64,000 bases of DNA from Colwellia sp. (lineage in GTDB: Bacteria > Pseudomonadota > Gammaproteobacteria > Enterobacterales > Alteromonadaceae), in NCBI GenBank assembly GCA_002733765.1, contig NVWU01000006.1, positions 160,658 to 224,657 of the forward strand, in the 5' to 3' direction. Below, one piece after another: positions 1 to 10,029 of this stretch. The translations under genes and the position numbers were made by a program. Positions within the stretch are counted from its first letter, which is position 1. Every line of letters begins with the position of its first letter. The notes beneath the pieces are model-generated. The model was not told where the DNA came from. It made no database searches and was given only the letters and a program-made list of their open reading frames with translations.

Positions 1-1533
1 GTTGAAGATGGCGAGCGACTTTATAAAGTCTTTAATCGTGATTTAACCAATGCTTTTTTACGTGGCGATTTAAACCAATCAATGTTTATTGAAAACCCAC
101 GCGATAATTCAAAATACCACGCAATTAATCAAAGTGATGCTATTTCTGTTGTACAAATTCAGGAAGTTGAACAACACCTTAGCGCTGAAAAAACACAAAT
201 AAATGTTAGCGTAAATGAAAAAATAAAACATTTAAGTATAAAAAAACGTCCTTTAGCCTTAACATTTACCGGTGAAATTGGTAGTCCATTAACACTGACA
301 GCGATAACTGAAGATTATGCCGCCAGTAAAACAACTGCTGAAGAAAAAACAATTGTTATACATTCACATAATTTATTAGTGGCGAGTGATAAAAATTGTA
401 TTGATAAAGAGGCCATTAAAAAACGTTTTAAGGGTTTTAATAATGCACATTTCAATTTAACTGAACTAAACCTTGATGGCATACCTGAGGGTGTGAACAT
501 TCCATTTAAAAACCTTACGGCTCTCAAAAATGAGTTATCGTCATTATTAAATGACAATGCGCCTATTCATCCTGAAGTAATATTACCTAAGTTAGTACGT
601 CACCCTAAAAAGTTAATAGATGAAGAAGCTAACAATAAGCCTGAAACTAAAACCAAAGCAAAATTATCAATTTTAATTTGTGATGAGTCCGACATAGCAC
701 TTAGTCAAATTACCGATGCTGACATTTACTTTAAACTACCTGACGCCTATAAACGTGACTGCACTAAATATGTGGATTTTTTAAATGATAACCCTCGGCT
801 TATTCCGTGGTTTCCTTCGGTGTTAATTGGCAAAGATTTTGACGTTGCATTGAATATTTTAGAACAGGTGCAGCCTAAATTAATTGTCACTAACAATACC
901 GGCATTGCGAATCGCGCTTTTGAACTGGGTATTAAATGGATAGCAGGACCGTTCTTAAATACCACCAATTCCTATGCACTTTTAGCCATGAAAGAAGCGT
1001 TTAATTGTGAAGGTGCGTTTATTTCAAATGAAATAAACCATCAGCAAATGAAAACCATTGCGCGTCCTGAAAATTTTAAATTGTTCTACAGTATTTATCA
1101 CCCTATTTTATTAATGACCAGTAGACAGTGCTTTTTCCAACAAAGTGTTGGTTGTGAAAAACCCCGTATAGATAATGGCTGTATGCTCTCTTGCGATAAA
1201 TCGACTAGCATCACCAACCTTAAAGGTGTTTCATTTTCAATTGATAAACAAAAAGCCGGTTACCCAAGCATTTATAATAATGACCAGTTTTTAAATATAG
1301 AAATTATCAACGATTTAGCCCCATTATATGATGGCTTTATGATCGACTTAACCAATATAGGCTCAGGTGATAAAACATCACCTGATAAAGCGGTATTAAT
1401 TAAACAATTTGAACAATTACTAAAGCTAGACAAAAAGACAGATGACGGTTCAGATAAACAACTCAGTATTCAAACAACGCTGAACGAATTGGTGCCTGAG
1501 TCGACCAATGTTCAATACCATAATGGGCTGTAA
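1..1533 (+). CDS. rlhA: Peptidase U32 family protein, RlhA-like (C-terminal part, 5' end outside window)
   Basis: The reading frame is open from base 1 and runs 510 codons to TAA, so the gene begins upstream of the window. The product resembles the C-terminal two thirds of RlhA/YdcP, the U32 family protein needed for 5-hydroxycytidine in 23S rRNA. Visible signs are the FIENPRD segment at the start, a GEIGSPL strand typical of the DUF3656-like insert, and a cysteine cluster at codons 377-398 (RQCFF, VGC, NGCMLSC) that in this family is thought to bind an iron-sulfur cluster. Members are usually about 650 residues, so roughly 140 residues are missing upstream. Another U32 paralogue (TrhP or UbiU type) is less likely because those lack the long insert. 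Confidence 0.75.
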   Translation, partial: VEDGERLYKVFNRDLTNAFLRGDLNQSMFIENPRDNSKYHAINQSDAISVVQIQEVEQHLSAEKTQINVSVNEKIKHLSIKKRPLALTFTGEIGSPLTLTAITEDYAASKTTAEEKTIVIHSHNLLVASDKNCIDKEAIKKRFKGFNNAHFNLTELNLDGIPEGVNIPFKNLTALKNELSSLLNDNAPIHPEVILPKLVRHPKKLIDEEANNKPETKTKAKLSILICDESDIALSQITDADIYFKLPDAYKRDCTKYVDFLNDNPRLIPWFPSVLIGKDFDVALNILEQVQPKLIVTNNTGIANRAFELGIKWIAGPFLNTTNSYALLAMKEAFNCEGAFISNEINHQQMKTIARPENFKLFYSIYHPILLMTSRQCFFQQSVGCEKPRIDNGCMLSCDKSTSITNLKGVSFSIDKQKAGYPSIYNNDQFLNIEIINDLAPLYDGFMIDLTNIGSGDKTSPDKAVLIKQFEQLLKLDKKTDDGSDKQLSIQTTLNELVPESTNVQYHNGL

Positions 1534-1547
1534 CCTATCGTTAACTT

Positions 1548-1588
1548 GATACAAGCCTGTGCTAGATAAGCTAGCTAGGCTTGTACGA
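1548..1588. terminator. Hairpin between convergent genes
   Basis: TACAAGCCT at 1550-1558 pairs with AGGCTTGTA at 1577-1585, giving a perfect 9-bp stem around an 18-nt loop. It lies between the convergent rlhA-like gene and the GGDEF/EAL gene, so it may terminate both. There is no strong T-run on either side. Confidence 0.5.
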
Positions 1589-1603
1589 TTAAACCTATTC
1601 TCT

Positions 1604-3712
1604 TTAGATCAAGCGTAAAAAGTGCTCTAAAGGTAAAGGTTTACTGAAATAAAAGCCCTGATAAATATCACAACCAAGCGATATTAAAATGTCGAGTTGA
1701 GTTTTACTTTCAACCCCTTCTGAAACCACATCTAAACCAAAGTTTTTTCCTAAATCAATAATAGTTTTCACCATAATTAAATCAGACTTATCATCAATAA
1801 TGTCTTGAACAAACGACTGATCAATTTTTATTTCACTTATGGGTAAACTTTTCAAGTAGCCTAATGAAGAAAATCCTGTTCCAAAATCATCTAAAGAAAA
1901 GCTCAAACCGAAAAGTTGTAACTCCCGTAATTTATCAACGGTATCTTCCATGTCTTTTAATAGTACGGATTCGGTAAGTTCTAACGTTAATTTAGATTTA
2001 TCTATGTTAGATTCAGTCACTATTTTAATAACCTCACTAACAAAGTTTTTCTGCCAAACTTGCTTAGCACTAACATTTATTGATATAGATAAGTGTTGAT
2101 AACGAGAATTCGACTGGAGTTCTTTTAACTGTTTACATGCCTCGGTTAACACCCATAAACCAAGCGGAACAATTAAATTAGATTCTTCGGCAATATCAAT
2201 AAAATCACCGGGGTTAATCATACCTAATTGAGGGTGATTCCACCTAATTAACGCTTCTGCAGCAATTAACTCTCCTTTAATATTATATTGAGGTTGATAG
2301 TAAAGTATGAAATCACCTTGCTTAATAGATAGCCTAAGTTCTTTTTCTAGTTTAGTGATGTGGCTTAATTGTTCCTGCATTTTAGGATCAAAAAGAACAC
2401 AACTATCTCTGCCACTTTCTTTTGCTTTATACAATGCAACATCCGCTAATTGCAATAATTGGGATGCTTCTATATCAACAGAATCTATCAGGGCAATACC
2501 AATACTAGCGCTGATATGATAATCAACTTTACCTTTATTTATAGTTAATGAATACGGAGTGTTCAGAATTTGACGAATATTATTGGCAATATCTTCGGCT
2601 TTTAATGCTGTTTTTAACAAGTCAGAACTAAGAGAATTGATGATTATAACAAACTCATCCCCGCCAAAACGAGCAACGGTATCTTCAATTCTAATTACCG
2701 ATTGAATTCGGTGTGCTACTTCAACCAATAAATTATCTCCGGCTTGATGACCATAAGTATCATTTAATGGCTTAAATTTATCTAAGTCTAAAAATAAAAC
2801 TGCGCCATATTCTTTTGAACGTTTAAAATGTTCAATTGCCTGCTTCATTCTATCTTGCAGTAAAGCACGGTTAGGTAAATGTGTTAATACATCATAGAAA
2901 GCTAAATTTTCTATTTTTTTCTGATTAATCATTTTATCCGTAACATCTTGGATAATACCGACTACCCACAAAGGCTCACCTTGCTCATTATGTTCAAGCA
3001 CGACACCTCTATCCCAAATCCAGATTTGTTTATCATCACTTGGACGTACCATTCTGTATTCAATGCTATAGGGTATATTTTCTTCAAGTAGCCTTTGAAT
3101 GGCTTTATTTACTCTAGCTTTATCATCTTTGAAAATGCAACGCTGAAACTCTTCAAATGAATTTTCAAAATCGACCACACCAGTGATACTCTCCCACCTT
3201 TTATTGTGAAATACATCATTGGTTTGGGTATTCCAGTCCCACATTCCCTCATTAGAAACCTCTAAAACACCTGCTAGCCTTTTTTCATTTTTCTCTGCTT
3301 GGTTTTTTAAGGTCATAATATCAGTAATATTGGTTGCAACAATAACGACATTATCTTCTCCTTTACTATTAACAAAAGGAGTTTTTAAAGAATGAAAACT
3401 ATGAGTTTTTCCTGTTTTAATATTGATAGCATTTTCATAAACAGTTCGAGGGGTTTTACTTTTAATAGCCGCTTGTACACTTTCTGTATAAAGCTTCGTT
3501 TGCTCTATATCACCAGTAAAATAATAATCATCTTTACCAATCAACTCATCTGGCGTGGTATTATATAAATCCGCAAGGGCTTTATTAGAAAAAGTGTACT
3601 TTCCATGCTGGTCTTTTGCCATAATAGGCTCAGGAATAGCATTAATAATATCTAACAAAAGTCTATTTTTTTCTTGTTCTTTTTTAAGTTGTTGCAGACA
3701 ATTACCTGTCAT
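1604..3712 (-). CDS. PAS-PAS-GGDEF-EAL c-di-GMP enzyme
   Basis: A 702-residue cytoplasmic sensor protein for cyclic-di-GMP turnover. Two PAS domains cover about residues 15-130 and 145-265, followed by GGDEF (about 270-440) and EAL (about 450-700). The GGDEF motif is intact (RFGGDEF near residue 348), with an RIED inhibitory-site motif just before it. The EAL domain keeps AEALIRW, the ELTES glutamate, DDFGTG and KIDQSF, so both synthase and phosphodiesterase activities are possible. No membrane segment is seen, so the signal is probably sensed by the PAS domains in the cytoplasm. It stands alone, with a 628-bp gap upstream. Confidence 0.92.
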   Translation of the reverse strand: MTGNCLQQLKKEQEKNRLLLDIINAIPEPIMAKDQHGKYTFSNKALADLYNTTPDELIGKDDYYFTGDIEQTKLYTESVQAAIKSKTPRTVYENAINIKTGKTHSFHSLKTPFVNSKGEDNVVIVATNITDIMTLKNQAEKNEKRLAGVLEVSNEGMWDWNTQTNDVFHNKRWESITGVVDFENSFEEFQRCIFKDDKARVNKAIQRLLEENIPYSIEYRMVRPSDDKQIWIWDRGVVLEHNEQGEPLWVVGIIQDVTDKMINQKKIENLAFYDVLTHLPNRALLQDRMKQAIEHFKRSKEYGAVLFLDLDKFKPLNDTYGHQAGDNLLVEVAHRIQSVIRIEDTVARFGGDEFVIIINSLSSDLLKTALKAEDIANNIRQILNTPYSLTINKGKVDYHISASIGIALIDSVDIEASQLLQLADVALYKAKESGRDSCVLFDPKMQEQLSHITKLEKELRLSIKQGDFILYYQPQYNIKGELIAAEALIRWNHPQLGMINPGDFIDIAEESNLIVPLGLWVLTEACKQLKELQSNSRYQHLSISINVSAKQVWQKNFVSEVIKIVTESNIDKSKLTLELTESVLLKDMEDTVDKLRELQLFGLSFSLDDFGTGFSSLGYLKSLPISEIKIDQSFVQDIIDDKSDLIMVKTIIDLGKNFGLDVVSEGVESKTQLDILISLGCDIYQGFYFSKPLPLEHFLRLI

Positions 3713-4000
3713 TGTAGAGAATGCCTTCTTTTTTAAATTTATTCCTTCCTCAGCGCTACGCTAGAGGCTCAATAATAAGTTGAATTTTTATTTTTATTTT
3801 TTAGTTAAACCTATTATTTCGGATCTGGGCTGCTCAGGTTCATTAAACCATGTCAGTTATTAAAGGTAGTGACAAAAGTTATCACTTTAAACATATCAAC
3901 AGAAGATATTATTATTAATTTAGCGCGAATATTTACCTAAACTGAAATTAAGCTACAAGAAAAAAAACGAGTATCTGTAAAAAGGATAACTGTTTTTAAA

Positions 4001-4226
4001 TGATATATTCCCATAGCATCTCAAGATGCGAATTTTAGGACTACAGAGGAATTATTGATCAAAGCGTAGATTCTGCGTTATGAATTTTGACAATAAAATA
4101 ACTATTACCTTCAATCAATGCCTTGTCTACATGAATGTAGGTACTTAGATTCAGTATGGAACTACTAACCTGTATCTATAAGCCTTTTAATTTTCGATGA
4201 ATTCTGTATTTGAAGTGGTATGAGTA
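4001..4226 (+). repeat. Dispersed intergenic repeat, family A copy with a family B-like left edge
   Basis: From TGCGTTATGAATTTTGAC (about 4074) to AAGTGGTATGA (about 4222) this matches the segment at 13098-13250 and parts of the element at 42011-42271: shared blocks are TCAATCAATGCCTTG, ATGNATGTAGGTACTTAG, and CCTTTTAATTNTCG before a terminal TTGGTAT-like end. The left edge (CATCTCAAGATGCG) resembles the other repeat family seen at 24962. It fills most of the 628-bp gap 3713-4340, in which I see no gene. Confidence 0.6.
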
Positions 4227-4340
4227 TAGAACGAAAAATATCAAGTTCGTCACTCTATAAAGGAATCCCCTTCCGGATTTATCTTTATTTGATAAATACT
4301 ATCCCTTACTAAAATGTGAGTAAGAGCATTCTAATTTAGT

Positions 4341-6140
4341 TTACTTAGCCAACACGACCCCTTCTCTTCTAGGATCTGCACCACCAACCAACCCTGATTT
4401 TGTCAGTTCAATAGCATGTAAACCACTATTCAAGTCACGAATATGTACCGTATGGCCTTTAGCTTCCAGTATTGGCTGTAGCGCTTGAGCGGTTGTTCCT
4501 CGCTCTAATGTTGTGACGTAATTTCTATTCGTTATTTTCGGTAAATTAATCGCTTCTTGAGGATTTAATTTCCAATCAAGTACCCCAATAATAGTTTGCG
4601 ATACATAATTAATAATACGGCTCCCCCCAGGTGAGCCTACTAACAACTTTAACGATTTATCTTTATTAAAAATCATCATAGGTGCCATTGAACTTCTTGG
4701 CCGTTTATTTGCTTGCACCCTGTTGGCAAGCCACTGCTCATTTTCTTTAGGACTAAAAGAAAAATCAGTCAATTGATTATTCAAAATAAAGCCTTCAACC
4801 ATCAACGCAGAGCCAAATGCATTTTCGATACTACTCGTCATAGAAATAGCATTACCTTGGGCATCAATAATAGATAGATGACTAGTAGAGGGTCGCTCAA
4901 TTGTATTCCCCTCAGTTAATGCTAGTGCTCCCTTAGGGATACCAGCATAAGCCTTGCTCATATCTTTTTGAGGATTAATCAATGCTGAACGTTTAGCTAA
5001 ATAATCAGGCGATAATAATCCAGCAACGGGTACAGAAACATAGTCTTCATCAGCAATATAACGATTTCTATCAGCAAAGGCTAATCGTGAACTTTGTGTA
5101 TATAAATGTATCGCTTGTGCAGAATTAACGGGGTAATTAGCTAAATGAAAGCGTTGTAATTGAGCCAAAATTTGAATAACAGCAACGCCGCCTGAACTAG
5201 GAGGTGCCATACCGCAAAGAGTGAACTCTCGATAAGGCCCACACACAGGCGATCTTTCTTTGGCCTGATATGCAGCCATATCTTTCATTGATAATAATCC
5301 TGGTGCAATCATTGAGTTTTGCACAGTATCAACAATTTTTTTTGCTATCCAACCTTGATAGAAAGCATCAATACCGTCTTTTGCCAAACTTCGATAAACC
5401 TTAGCAAGCTCTTTATTTACTAAAATATCACCCGATTTTAATGATTTTCCATTTGGAAAAAAGTATTGGTTAATTTTACTCAGCTTATGAATACCTGGAT
5501 TAAAATTAATAGAAAGTAGTTTCTCTAAGCGCGGAGAAACCACAAAACCATTTTCCGCCAAGGTAATGGCTTGCTCAAATAAAGTAGTCCAAGGTAATTT
5601 ACCATATTTATCATGTGCCTTTTTAAAGGTAGCCATAACGCCAGGCACACCAACTGAACGACCACCAACAACTGCGTCAATCCATTTTAAAGGTTTACTT
5701 TCTTTGTCTAAAAACAGAGCATTGGTGGCTGCTGCTGGCGCTGTTTCTCGACCATCAAAAGTGGTCATTTCTTTACGTTTATTATCCCAGTGCAGCATAA
5801 ACGTACCACCACCAATGCCTGACGATTGTGGTTCCACCAAAGTCAACACTAATTGTACTGCAATAGCAGCATCTACGGCACTACCGCCTTGCTCTAAAAT
5901 ATTAAAGCCAGCGTGACTAGCATAAGGGTTAGCAGCCGCTATCATAAACTCCGTACCATATACGGCTTTTTTTGTTTGATAACCAGTAGCTGCTTCAGGT
6001 TCACGAATCTCTCGTTTTATATCATCTGTTACTAATAGAGAACTTGAAGGTAAAACAGTTGCTGACAAAGAGCTAACAAGTAATAAAGAACTTGTGATAG
6101 TCAAACGCGTAAAACGGTAAAAAAGATACTTTTTTGGCAT
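4341..6140 (-). CDS. ggt: Gamma-glutamyltransferase (secreted proenzyme)
   Basis: A 599-residue Ntn-hydrolase that cleaves or transfers the gamma-glutamyl group of glutathione and related compounds in the periplasm. A hydrophobic N-terminal segment (about residues 10-33) fits a signal peptide. The family pattern GIGGGTFMLHW, the DGRETAP motif, the autoprocessing and catalytic threonine T419 in STSHLSIID, PRSSMAPM and GSPGGSRIIN are all present. The protein should mature into large and small subunits by cleavage before T419. Length is normal for the family. Confidence 0.95.
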   Translation of the reverse strand: MPKKYLFYRFTRLTITSSLLLVSSLSATVLPSSSLLVTDDIKREIREPEAATGYQTKKAVYGTEFMIAAANPYASHAGFNILEQGGSAVDAAIAVQLVLTLVEPQSSGIGGGTFMLHWDNKRKEMTTFDGRETAPAAATNALFLDKESKPLKWIDAVVGGRSVGVPGVMATFKKAHDKYGKLPWTTLFEQAITLAENGFVVSPRLEKLLSINFNPGIHKLSKINQYFFPNGKSLKSGDILVNKELAKVYRSLAKDGIDAFYQGWIAKKIVDTVQNSMIAPGLLSMKDMAAYQAKERSPVCGPYREFTLCGMAPPSSGGVAVIQILAQLQRFHLANYPVNSAQAIHLYTQSSRLAFADRNRYIADEDYVSVPVAGLLSPDYLAKRSALINPQKDMSKAYAGIPKGALALTEGNTIERPSTSHLSIIDAQGNAISMTSSIENAFGSALMVEGFILNNQLTDFSFSPKENEQWLANRVQANKRPRSSMAPMMIFNKDKSLKLLVGSPGGSRIINYVSQTIIGVLDWKLNPQEAINLPKITNRNYVTTLERGTTAQALQPILEAKGHTVHIRDLNSGLHAIELTKSGLVGGADPRREGVVLAK

Positions 6141-6173
6141 TTTAAAAGATGTCCATTAAATAAATTTAAAATA

Positions 6174-6863
6174 TTATGTTGACGGTCTAAACGATAGCTG
6201 AAATTGATTAAATTGTGCAAAGTTATTTAGTAAGTTTTGATAACGACCACACTCAACAGGTAGCCTCATATTGTTTAATATTTTATCATCTGATTTTGTT
6301 TTAATTAGTTCTTTATTGCCTAACTCACTATCAAGTAGTGCGAGGGCAAAACAACAAGCCTCAAGACTTGATAGCGCATTTTTTTTAGCCACTTTACGAA
6401 TTAAATATTGACCACTATTAGCAAGGGCATCAGGTAAACAAACTTGTTTCAGTGCCTGTAAATTAGGAGATAACATAAACATACGATAGGCTTTTTTCCA
6501 TGTACCATCGAGTATTATCAATAATTTTGGCTGTTGACTCTTTTTATCGTAATTAATATAAGTGTGATCAAACGCATGTTCGCTCAAAGATAATACTTGT
6601 GCTTGGGCGCTTGGGTAAAGTAACAGTGCTTGATGACTCGCAAGCATTATATTCAATTCATCGTGTTGTGAGAAGTCTTCACCAACTAAAACCTGGCAAT
6701 GATTTAATGAACGACTTAATAAGGCAACAGTACCTTTGGTTTGCTTAACTTCACTAGGATGTTGTAACACTAAAACAGCTGTTGGATTATCAATGTTACA
6801 GATGAAATTACAAATACAAGCAATAGTTGGACGTTGGCATTGCTTACATAAAATTCTAGACAT
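6174..6863 (-). CDS. tapT: DTW-domain tRNA-uridine aminocarboxypropyltransferase (TapT/YfiP-like)
   Basis: DTW-domain enzymes transfer the 3-amino-3-carboxypropyl group of S-adenosylmethionine to uridine in tRNA (acp3U). The product shows an N-terminal cysteine cluster (CKQCQRPTIACICN), the HPSEVKQTKGT block, and the DTW-type motif LDGTWKKAYRM. I place the start at 6863 (229 residues, MSRILCKQC), which is close to the length of E. coli YfiP. A further 21 codons are open up to 6926, but they run into a hairpin-forming intergenic repeat and lack family similarity. It sits 34 bp downstream of ggt's start on the same strand, so it is read after neither of its neighbours' stops. Confidence 0.82.
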   Translation of the reverse strand: MSRILCKQCQRPTIACICNFICNIDNPTAVLVLQHPSEVKQTKGTVALLSRSLNHCQVLVGEDFSQHDELNIMLASHQALLLYPSAQAQVLSLSEHAFDHTYINYDKKSQQPKLLIILDGTWKKAYRMFMLSPNLQALKQVCLPDALANSGQYLIRKVAKKNALSSLEACCFALALLDSELGNKELIKTKSDDKILNNMRLPVECGRYQNLLNNFAQFNQFQLSFRPST

Positions 6864-6903
6864 AAAAAGAAAAAACGTCGGAGTATAAACTTTATAAAGT
6901 GAG

Positions 6904-6960
6904 ATTATATACCAAAGCCATCCCAAAATGCGAGCTTTGGGACATCAGAATATATAATAC
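6904..6960. repeat. Short palindromic intergenic repeat
   Basis: CCAAAGC at about 6912 pairs with GCTTTGG at about 6938 within a segment that starts TATATACC and ends in ATATATAA. It resembles the TATACCC-type repeats at 24962 and 40929. It overlaps the upstream extension of the DTW gene, which supports the shorter start for that gene. Confidence 0.45.
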
Positions 6961-7141
6961 TCAAGATACATATTCTGAATAATGGTTATTATTAATATGC
7001 TCAAAAGAATTTGTCCCGCATTATCTAATAAAACACCTCCATGTTCGTTATTAAAAACAAAAGCAACAATGGGATGATTTAGGTATACTTAAGCCTGAAT
7101 AATTTCCCCCCTTAACCCATAAATTAATTAAAAAAAACTAA

Positions 7142-7753
7142 ATGAAATTAAACACCTTAGCGTTTTCCAGACAACATTTCCAAGTTGTTTTCATCATTGC
7201 AACACTATCAGTTTTCGTTTTTATTAGTGAATGTTTTCTAGGTGATTCATTTACTCAAGCGTTGGTATATCAAAGACAATTAATCACGCAAGGTGAAGTT
7301 TGGCGACTTTTTTCTGGGCATATATTACATACCAATGGTTATCATTTACTACTAAACCTAGCAGCCCTATTTATGCTGTGGGCATTACATGGCCGTTTTT
7401 ATAGCATAAAAAATTATACCGTTTTATTTTTATTGTGCTCAATCACCACCAGTACTGGTATCTATTACTTTGATCCAACATTAAGACAATACGTAGGTTT
7501 ATCTGGTGTATTACATGGTGTTTTTGTTTTTGGCGCACTAATGGATATTCGTGCTAAAGACAAAACTGGCTACTTATTATTTTTAGGCGTATGGCTTAAA
7601 ATTGCTCATGAGCAATTCTATGGTGCTAGTACTGATGTAAGTAATTTAATAGAAGCAAACGTTGCTGTGAATGCGCATTTATGGGGCGCACTAGGTGGGC
7701 TGCTATTTTCTTTTGGTTATCTTTACATGATTAAGAGTAAAGTTAACCACTGA
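7142..7753 (+). CDS. rrtA: Rhombosortase (rhomboid-family protease for GlyGly-CTERM proteins)
   Basis: A 203-residue integral membrane serine protease of the rhombosortase subfamily, which processes surface proteins bearing a C-terminal GlyGly-CTERM tail. About six hydrophobic segments are visible. The catalytic serine lies in GLSGVLHG (about residues 120-127) and the catalytic histidine in NAHLWGALGG (about 178-187). The WRLFSGHILHTNGYHLLLN block matches the conserved rhomboid segment. No GlyGly-CTERM substrate is encoded in the window. YchJ-like protein follows on the same strand after 90 bp. Confidence 0.82.
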   Translation: MKLNTLAFSRQHFQVVFIIATLSVFVFISECFLGDSFTQALVYQRQLITQGEVWRLFSGHILHTNGYHLLLNLAALFMLWALHGRFYSIKNYTVLFLLCSITTSTGIYYFDPTLRQYVGLSGVLHGVFVFGALMDIRAKDKTGYLLFLGVWLKIAHEQFYGASTDVSNLIEANVAVNAHLWGALGGLLFSFGYLYMIKSKVNH

Positions 7754-7843
7754 AAATCAAACGAACAGTAATCCCTTTTCGTTTTTTATGGCCAAAAATG
7801 ATAAACTAAGAAAAAGCTTTCTTTTATCGTCTTATCCAAATTT

Positions 7844-8410
7844 ATGAAATCTATTCAACTCTGCTTTTGTGGCTCTAACTTTAATTTTTCATCCTGTTGT
7901 CAGCCTTACATCAATAAAGAAGTGCAAGTTCAAACAGCAGAGCAATTAATGCGATCTCGCTTTAGTGCTTATGCGATAGGCAATGCACAGTATATTTATG
8001 ATACTTACGCGAAAAGCAGCCGAGCTGAACAATCAGTTGAAGACATTGATGACTGGAGTAAATCTTGTCTATGGATAGCGCTTAAAATATACCCTATAGC
8101 GAATAGTGTAAATAACACAACTGAACAACTTGTTGAGTTTTCCGCTTTTTATATAACAAATAACACCTTATGTGAACTGCGAGAAAAGTCACGCTTTATC
8201 TTAGAAGAAAGCATAGCAACAAACTCAACAGTCAAAGAGAAAGCAACTCTTAACTCCCCTTTAAAACAATGGCGTTATATTGATGGTGATATTATTGCCC
8301 ACAGTGAATTAACTATGATAAAACGCAATGAGCTTTGCCCTTGTAATTATTATCCAACAGCATGGCAATCAAAAAAGGGCAAAAAATTTAAACATTGTTG
8401 CGGAAAATAA
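7844..8410 (+). CDS. YchJ-like SEC-C motif protein
   Basis: A 188-residue protein of the UPF0225/YchJ family. It has a metal-binding cysteine pattern at both ends: CFCGSNFNFSSCC near the start and CPCNYYPTAWQ...HCCGK at the end, the SEC-C zinc motif. The middle carries the family's RSRFSAYAIGNAQYIYDTY stretch. The biochemical role of YchJ proteins is not settled. Length is slightly above the usual 155-170 residues because of a linker around residues 115-145. Confidence 0.85.
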   Translation: MKSIQLCFCGSNFNFSSCCQPYINKEVQVQTAEQLMRSRFSAYAIGNAQYIYDTYAKSSRAEQSVEDIDDWSKSCLWIALKIYPIANSVNNTTEQLVEFSAFYITNNTLCELREKSRFILEESIATNSTVKEKATLNSPLKQWRYIDGDIIAHSELTMIKRNELCPCNYYPTAWQSKKGKKFKHCCGK

Positions 8411-8427
8411 CGTATTGATAAATAGAA

Positions 8428-9006
8428 TTAAACAGTAATTGTGTCAACAAGACTCGACTTGACTAATGACGTTTGTACCGTTTTAAGCCAACCTTCAATA
8501 TTCATATTTATACGCTTATTGAGCACTGCTGATGACTGCTGATGAGTATGTTTTTCTTGGCAAATTAAGCTAGTGTTACCTAAAACATTACTGGCAATGT
8601 GTTGGCAATCATCTCGAAAAGTTAACGGCTTTGGTGACAAAGCATTACTTAATTGAATTGATACCAAATCATCATCAGCAATCAATTGGCTTTGATTGTA
8701 TTGATTAATTTGGGCCATATCTTTCAATGCTAACGGCGCTTGTTCAGGTAAGTCAAAATGCTTTCTTAATGTTTGAGTGGTCTGTTTTGATTGTTCAACT
8801 AAGCTAACATCGGTTTGTGGCAAAATGAATTGACTTTGCTCTCTAACATCATCACAAAGCATTGCTAACAGTAAAGTAAAATCTGCACGCCTTGCTTGAT
8901 GAACGCTTTTATTTAGCTGTTCACCTAATTGCAGTTCATGCAACAATATAGCTGAATTAGACGCTATATTGTTATCAGGTATGTTGTTAGCAGCATTAAC
9001 AGCCAA
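8428..9006 (-). CDS. VC2046/SO_2500-like conserved protein
   Basis: A 192-residue soluble protein of unknown function. The segment HELQLGEQLNKSVHQARRADFTLLLAMLCDD matches what I recall of a small family restricted to Vibrio, Shewanella and relatives (VC2046/SO_2500). No catalytic motif, membrane segment or signal peptide is visible. It converges with the YchJ-like gene, 17 bp apart. The family assignment is from memory of the motif and should be treated as moderate. Confidence 0.6.
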   Translation of the reverse strand: MAVNAANNIPDNNIASNSAILLHELQLGEQLNKSVHQARRADFTLLLAMLCDDVREQSQFILPQTDVSLVEQSKQTTQTLRKHFDLPEQAPLALKDMAQINQYNQSQLIADDDLVSIQLSNALSPKPLTFRDDCQHIASNVLGNTSLICQEKHTHQQSSAVLNKRINMNIEGWLKTVQTSLVKSSLVDTITV

Positions 9007-9209
9007 TGAATTACTCTCTTTCTCGCAAAGTTACGCTAGTAAAAAGGTTATCGACTGAAGTTATTAAAACTTAACCATTAATTATTAAATTCTTGCACTA
9101 TTGATGACTTCCTGTTCATTTTTAATTTAACTTTACGTTAAAGCTAAATTGAAGGTATGGAACAAGCTGAAAACATTGAGACTACGGGTATTAAGCAGAA
9201 CATCTCAGG

Positions 9210-9788
9210 TTATTGACTACTAAACGTTTGATTAAACCATTCATCAATAGATTCAAATAACTCAACTGTTGCTTTACGGCTAGGATCGAGTAATTCATCA
9301 CTAGTTTGCTCAATACTATCCAATACATCTGAACTTGTTTCTTTGATACTATGCCAAGCTTCGTTAGCAAAATGTGCTGAGTCTTGCTTACCTTGCTCAA
9401 GACAGGCATTCATATCAAACAGTTTGTCGGTATCAAATAATATGTTCGCTTCTTCATTAATACCCTGTTTGTCATCACAGTATTGACTTATTTCTAAATA
9501 AGTTAATGTGCCTATTACCGCTACGGTACCTATTGTGGCCGCAGAAACAGCAGTTACTGCCACCTTTTGACCTGAACGCTTAATAAAACGCTTCGACACA
9601 TTCGCACTTTTAACTTTGTTTCTGTGCTGCATTTTTTGCACTATTTTTTTAGAATGCGTTAAACTTTTCAAACTTTCAATCGGTAAAACCGCATAACCAA
9701 AAAAGGTTAACAAGCTACTTAAAAAAAACTTAATAACAATAGCACCAGTAAGTATTGTTGCCATGAGTGTTGAAATAACCGCTTTCAT
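9210..9788 (-). CDS. Uncharacterised membrane protein
   Basis: A 192-residue protein I do not recognise. It has hydrophobic segments at about residues 4-35 and 82-102, separated by a strongly basic stretch (KMQHRNKVKSANVSKRFIKR), and an acidic C-terminal half rich in Ser, Glu and Asp that is probably helical. Two cysteines (YCDDKQG and NACLEQG) could pair if that half is periplasmic. It is followed at the 5' side by a smaller membrane ORF on the same strand. Confidence 0.6.
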   Translation of the reverse strand: MKAVISTLMATILTGAIVIKFFLSSLLTFFGYAVLPIESLKSLTHSKKIVQKMQHRNKVKSANVSKRFIKRSGQKVAVTAVSAATIGTVAVIGTLTYLEISQYCDDKQGINEEANILFDTDKLFDMNACLEQGKQDSAHFANEAWHSIKETSSDVLDSIEQTSDELLDPSRKATVELFESIDEWFNQTFSSQ

Positions 9789-9837
9789 TATTATTCCTTA
9801 AAGCCAGACTTTCTATTTCATTAAAAAACAGATAAAT

Positions 9838-9978
9838 TTACGTTTTTAGCATACCAATTATTCCACCACCTAAAATAGCACCAATAAGTAAACTGAAAAT
9901 CAATAACCGAGTATTATTCGTTAACGTATCAACATAGACATCAGCCCTATTTACGGTAATTATAATTTTTCTCGACAT
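9838..9978 (-). CDS. Small single-span membrane protein (tentative)
   Basis: A short frame of 46 residues from the Met at 9978 (MSRKIIITVNRAD). A C-terminal glycine-rich hydrophobic segment (FSLLIGAILGGGIIGML) looks like one transmembrane helix. The frame is also open to an ATG at 10026, giving 62 residues, but that would put its start only 3 bp from the divergent gene at 10030. It lies 49 bp upstream of the 192-residue membrane protein on the same strand and may be co-transcribed with it. No family recognised. Confidence 0.4.
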   Translation of the reverse strand: MSRKIIITVNRADVYVDTLTNNTRLLIFSLLIGAILGGGIIGMLKT

Positions 9979-10029
9979 CACAAATAGTTTATTTACAATA
10001 CTGACACAATTTTTTGTTAGAAACATATA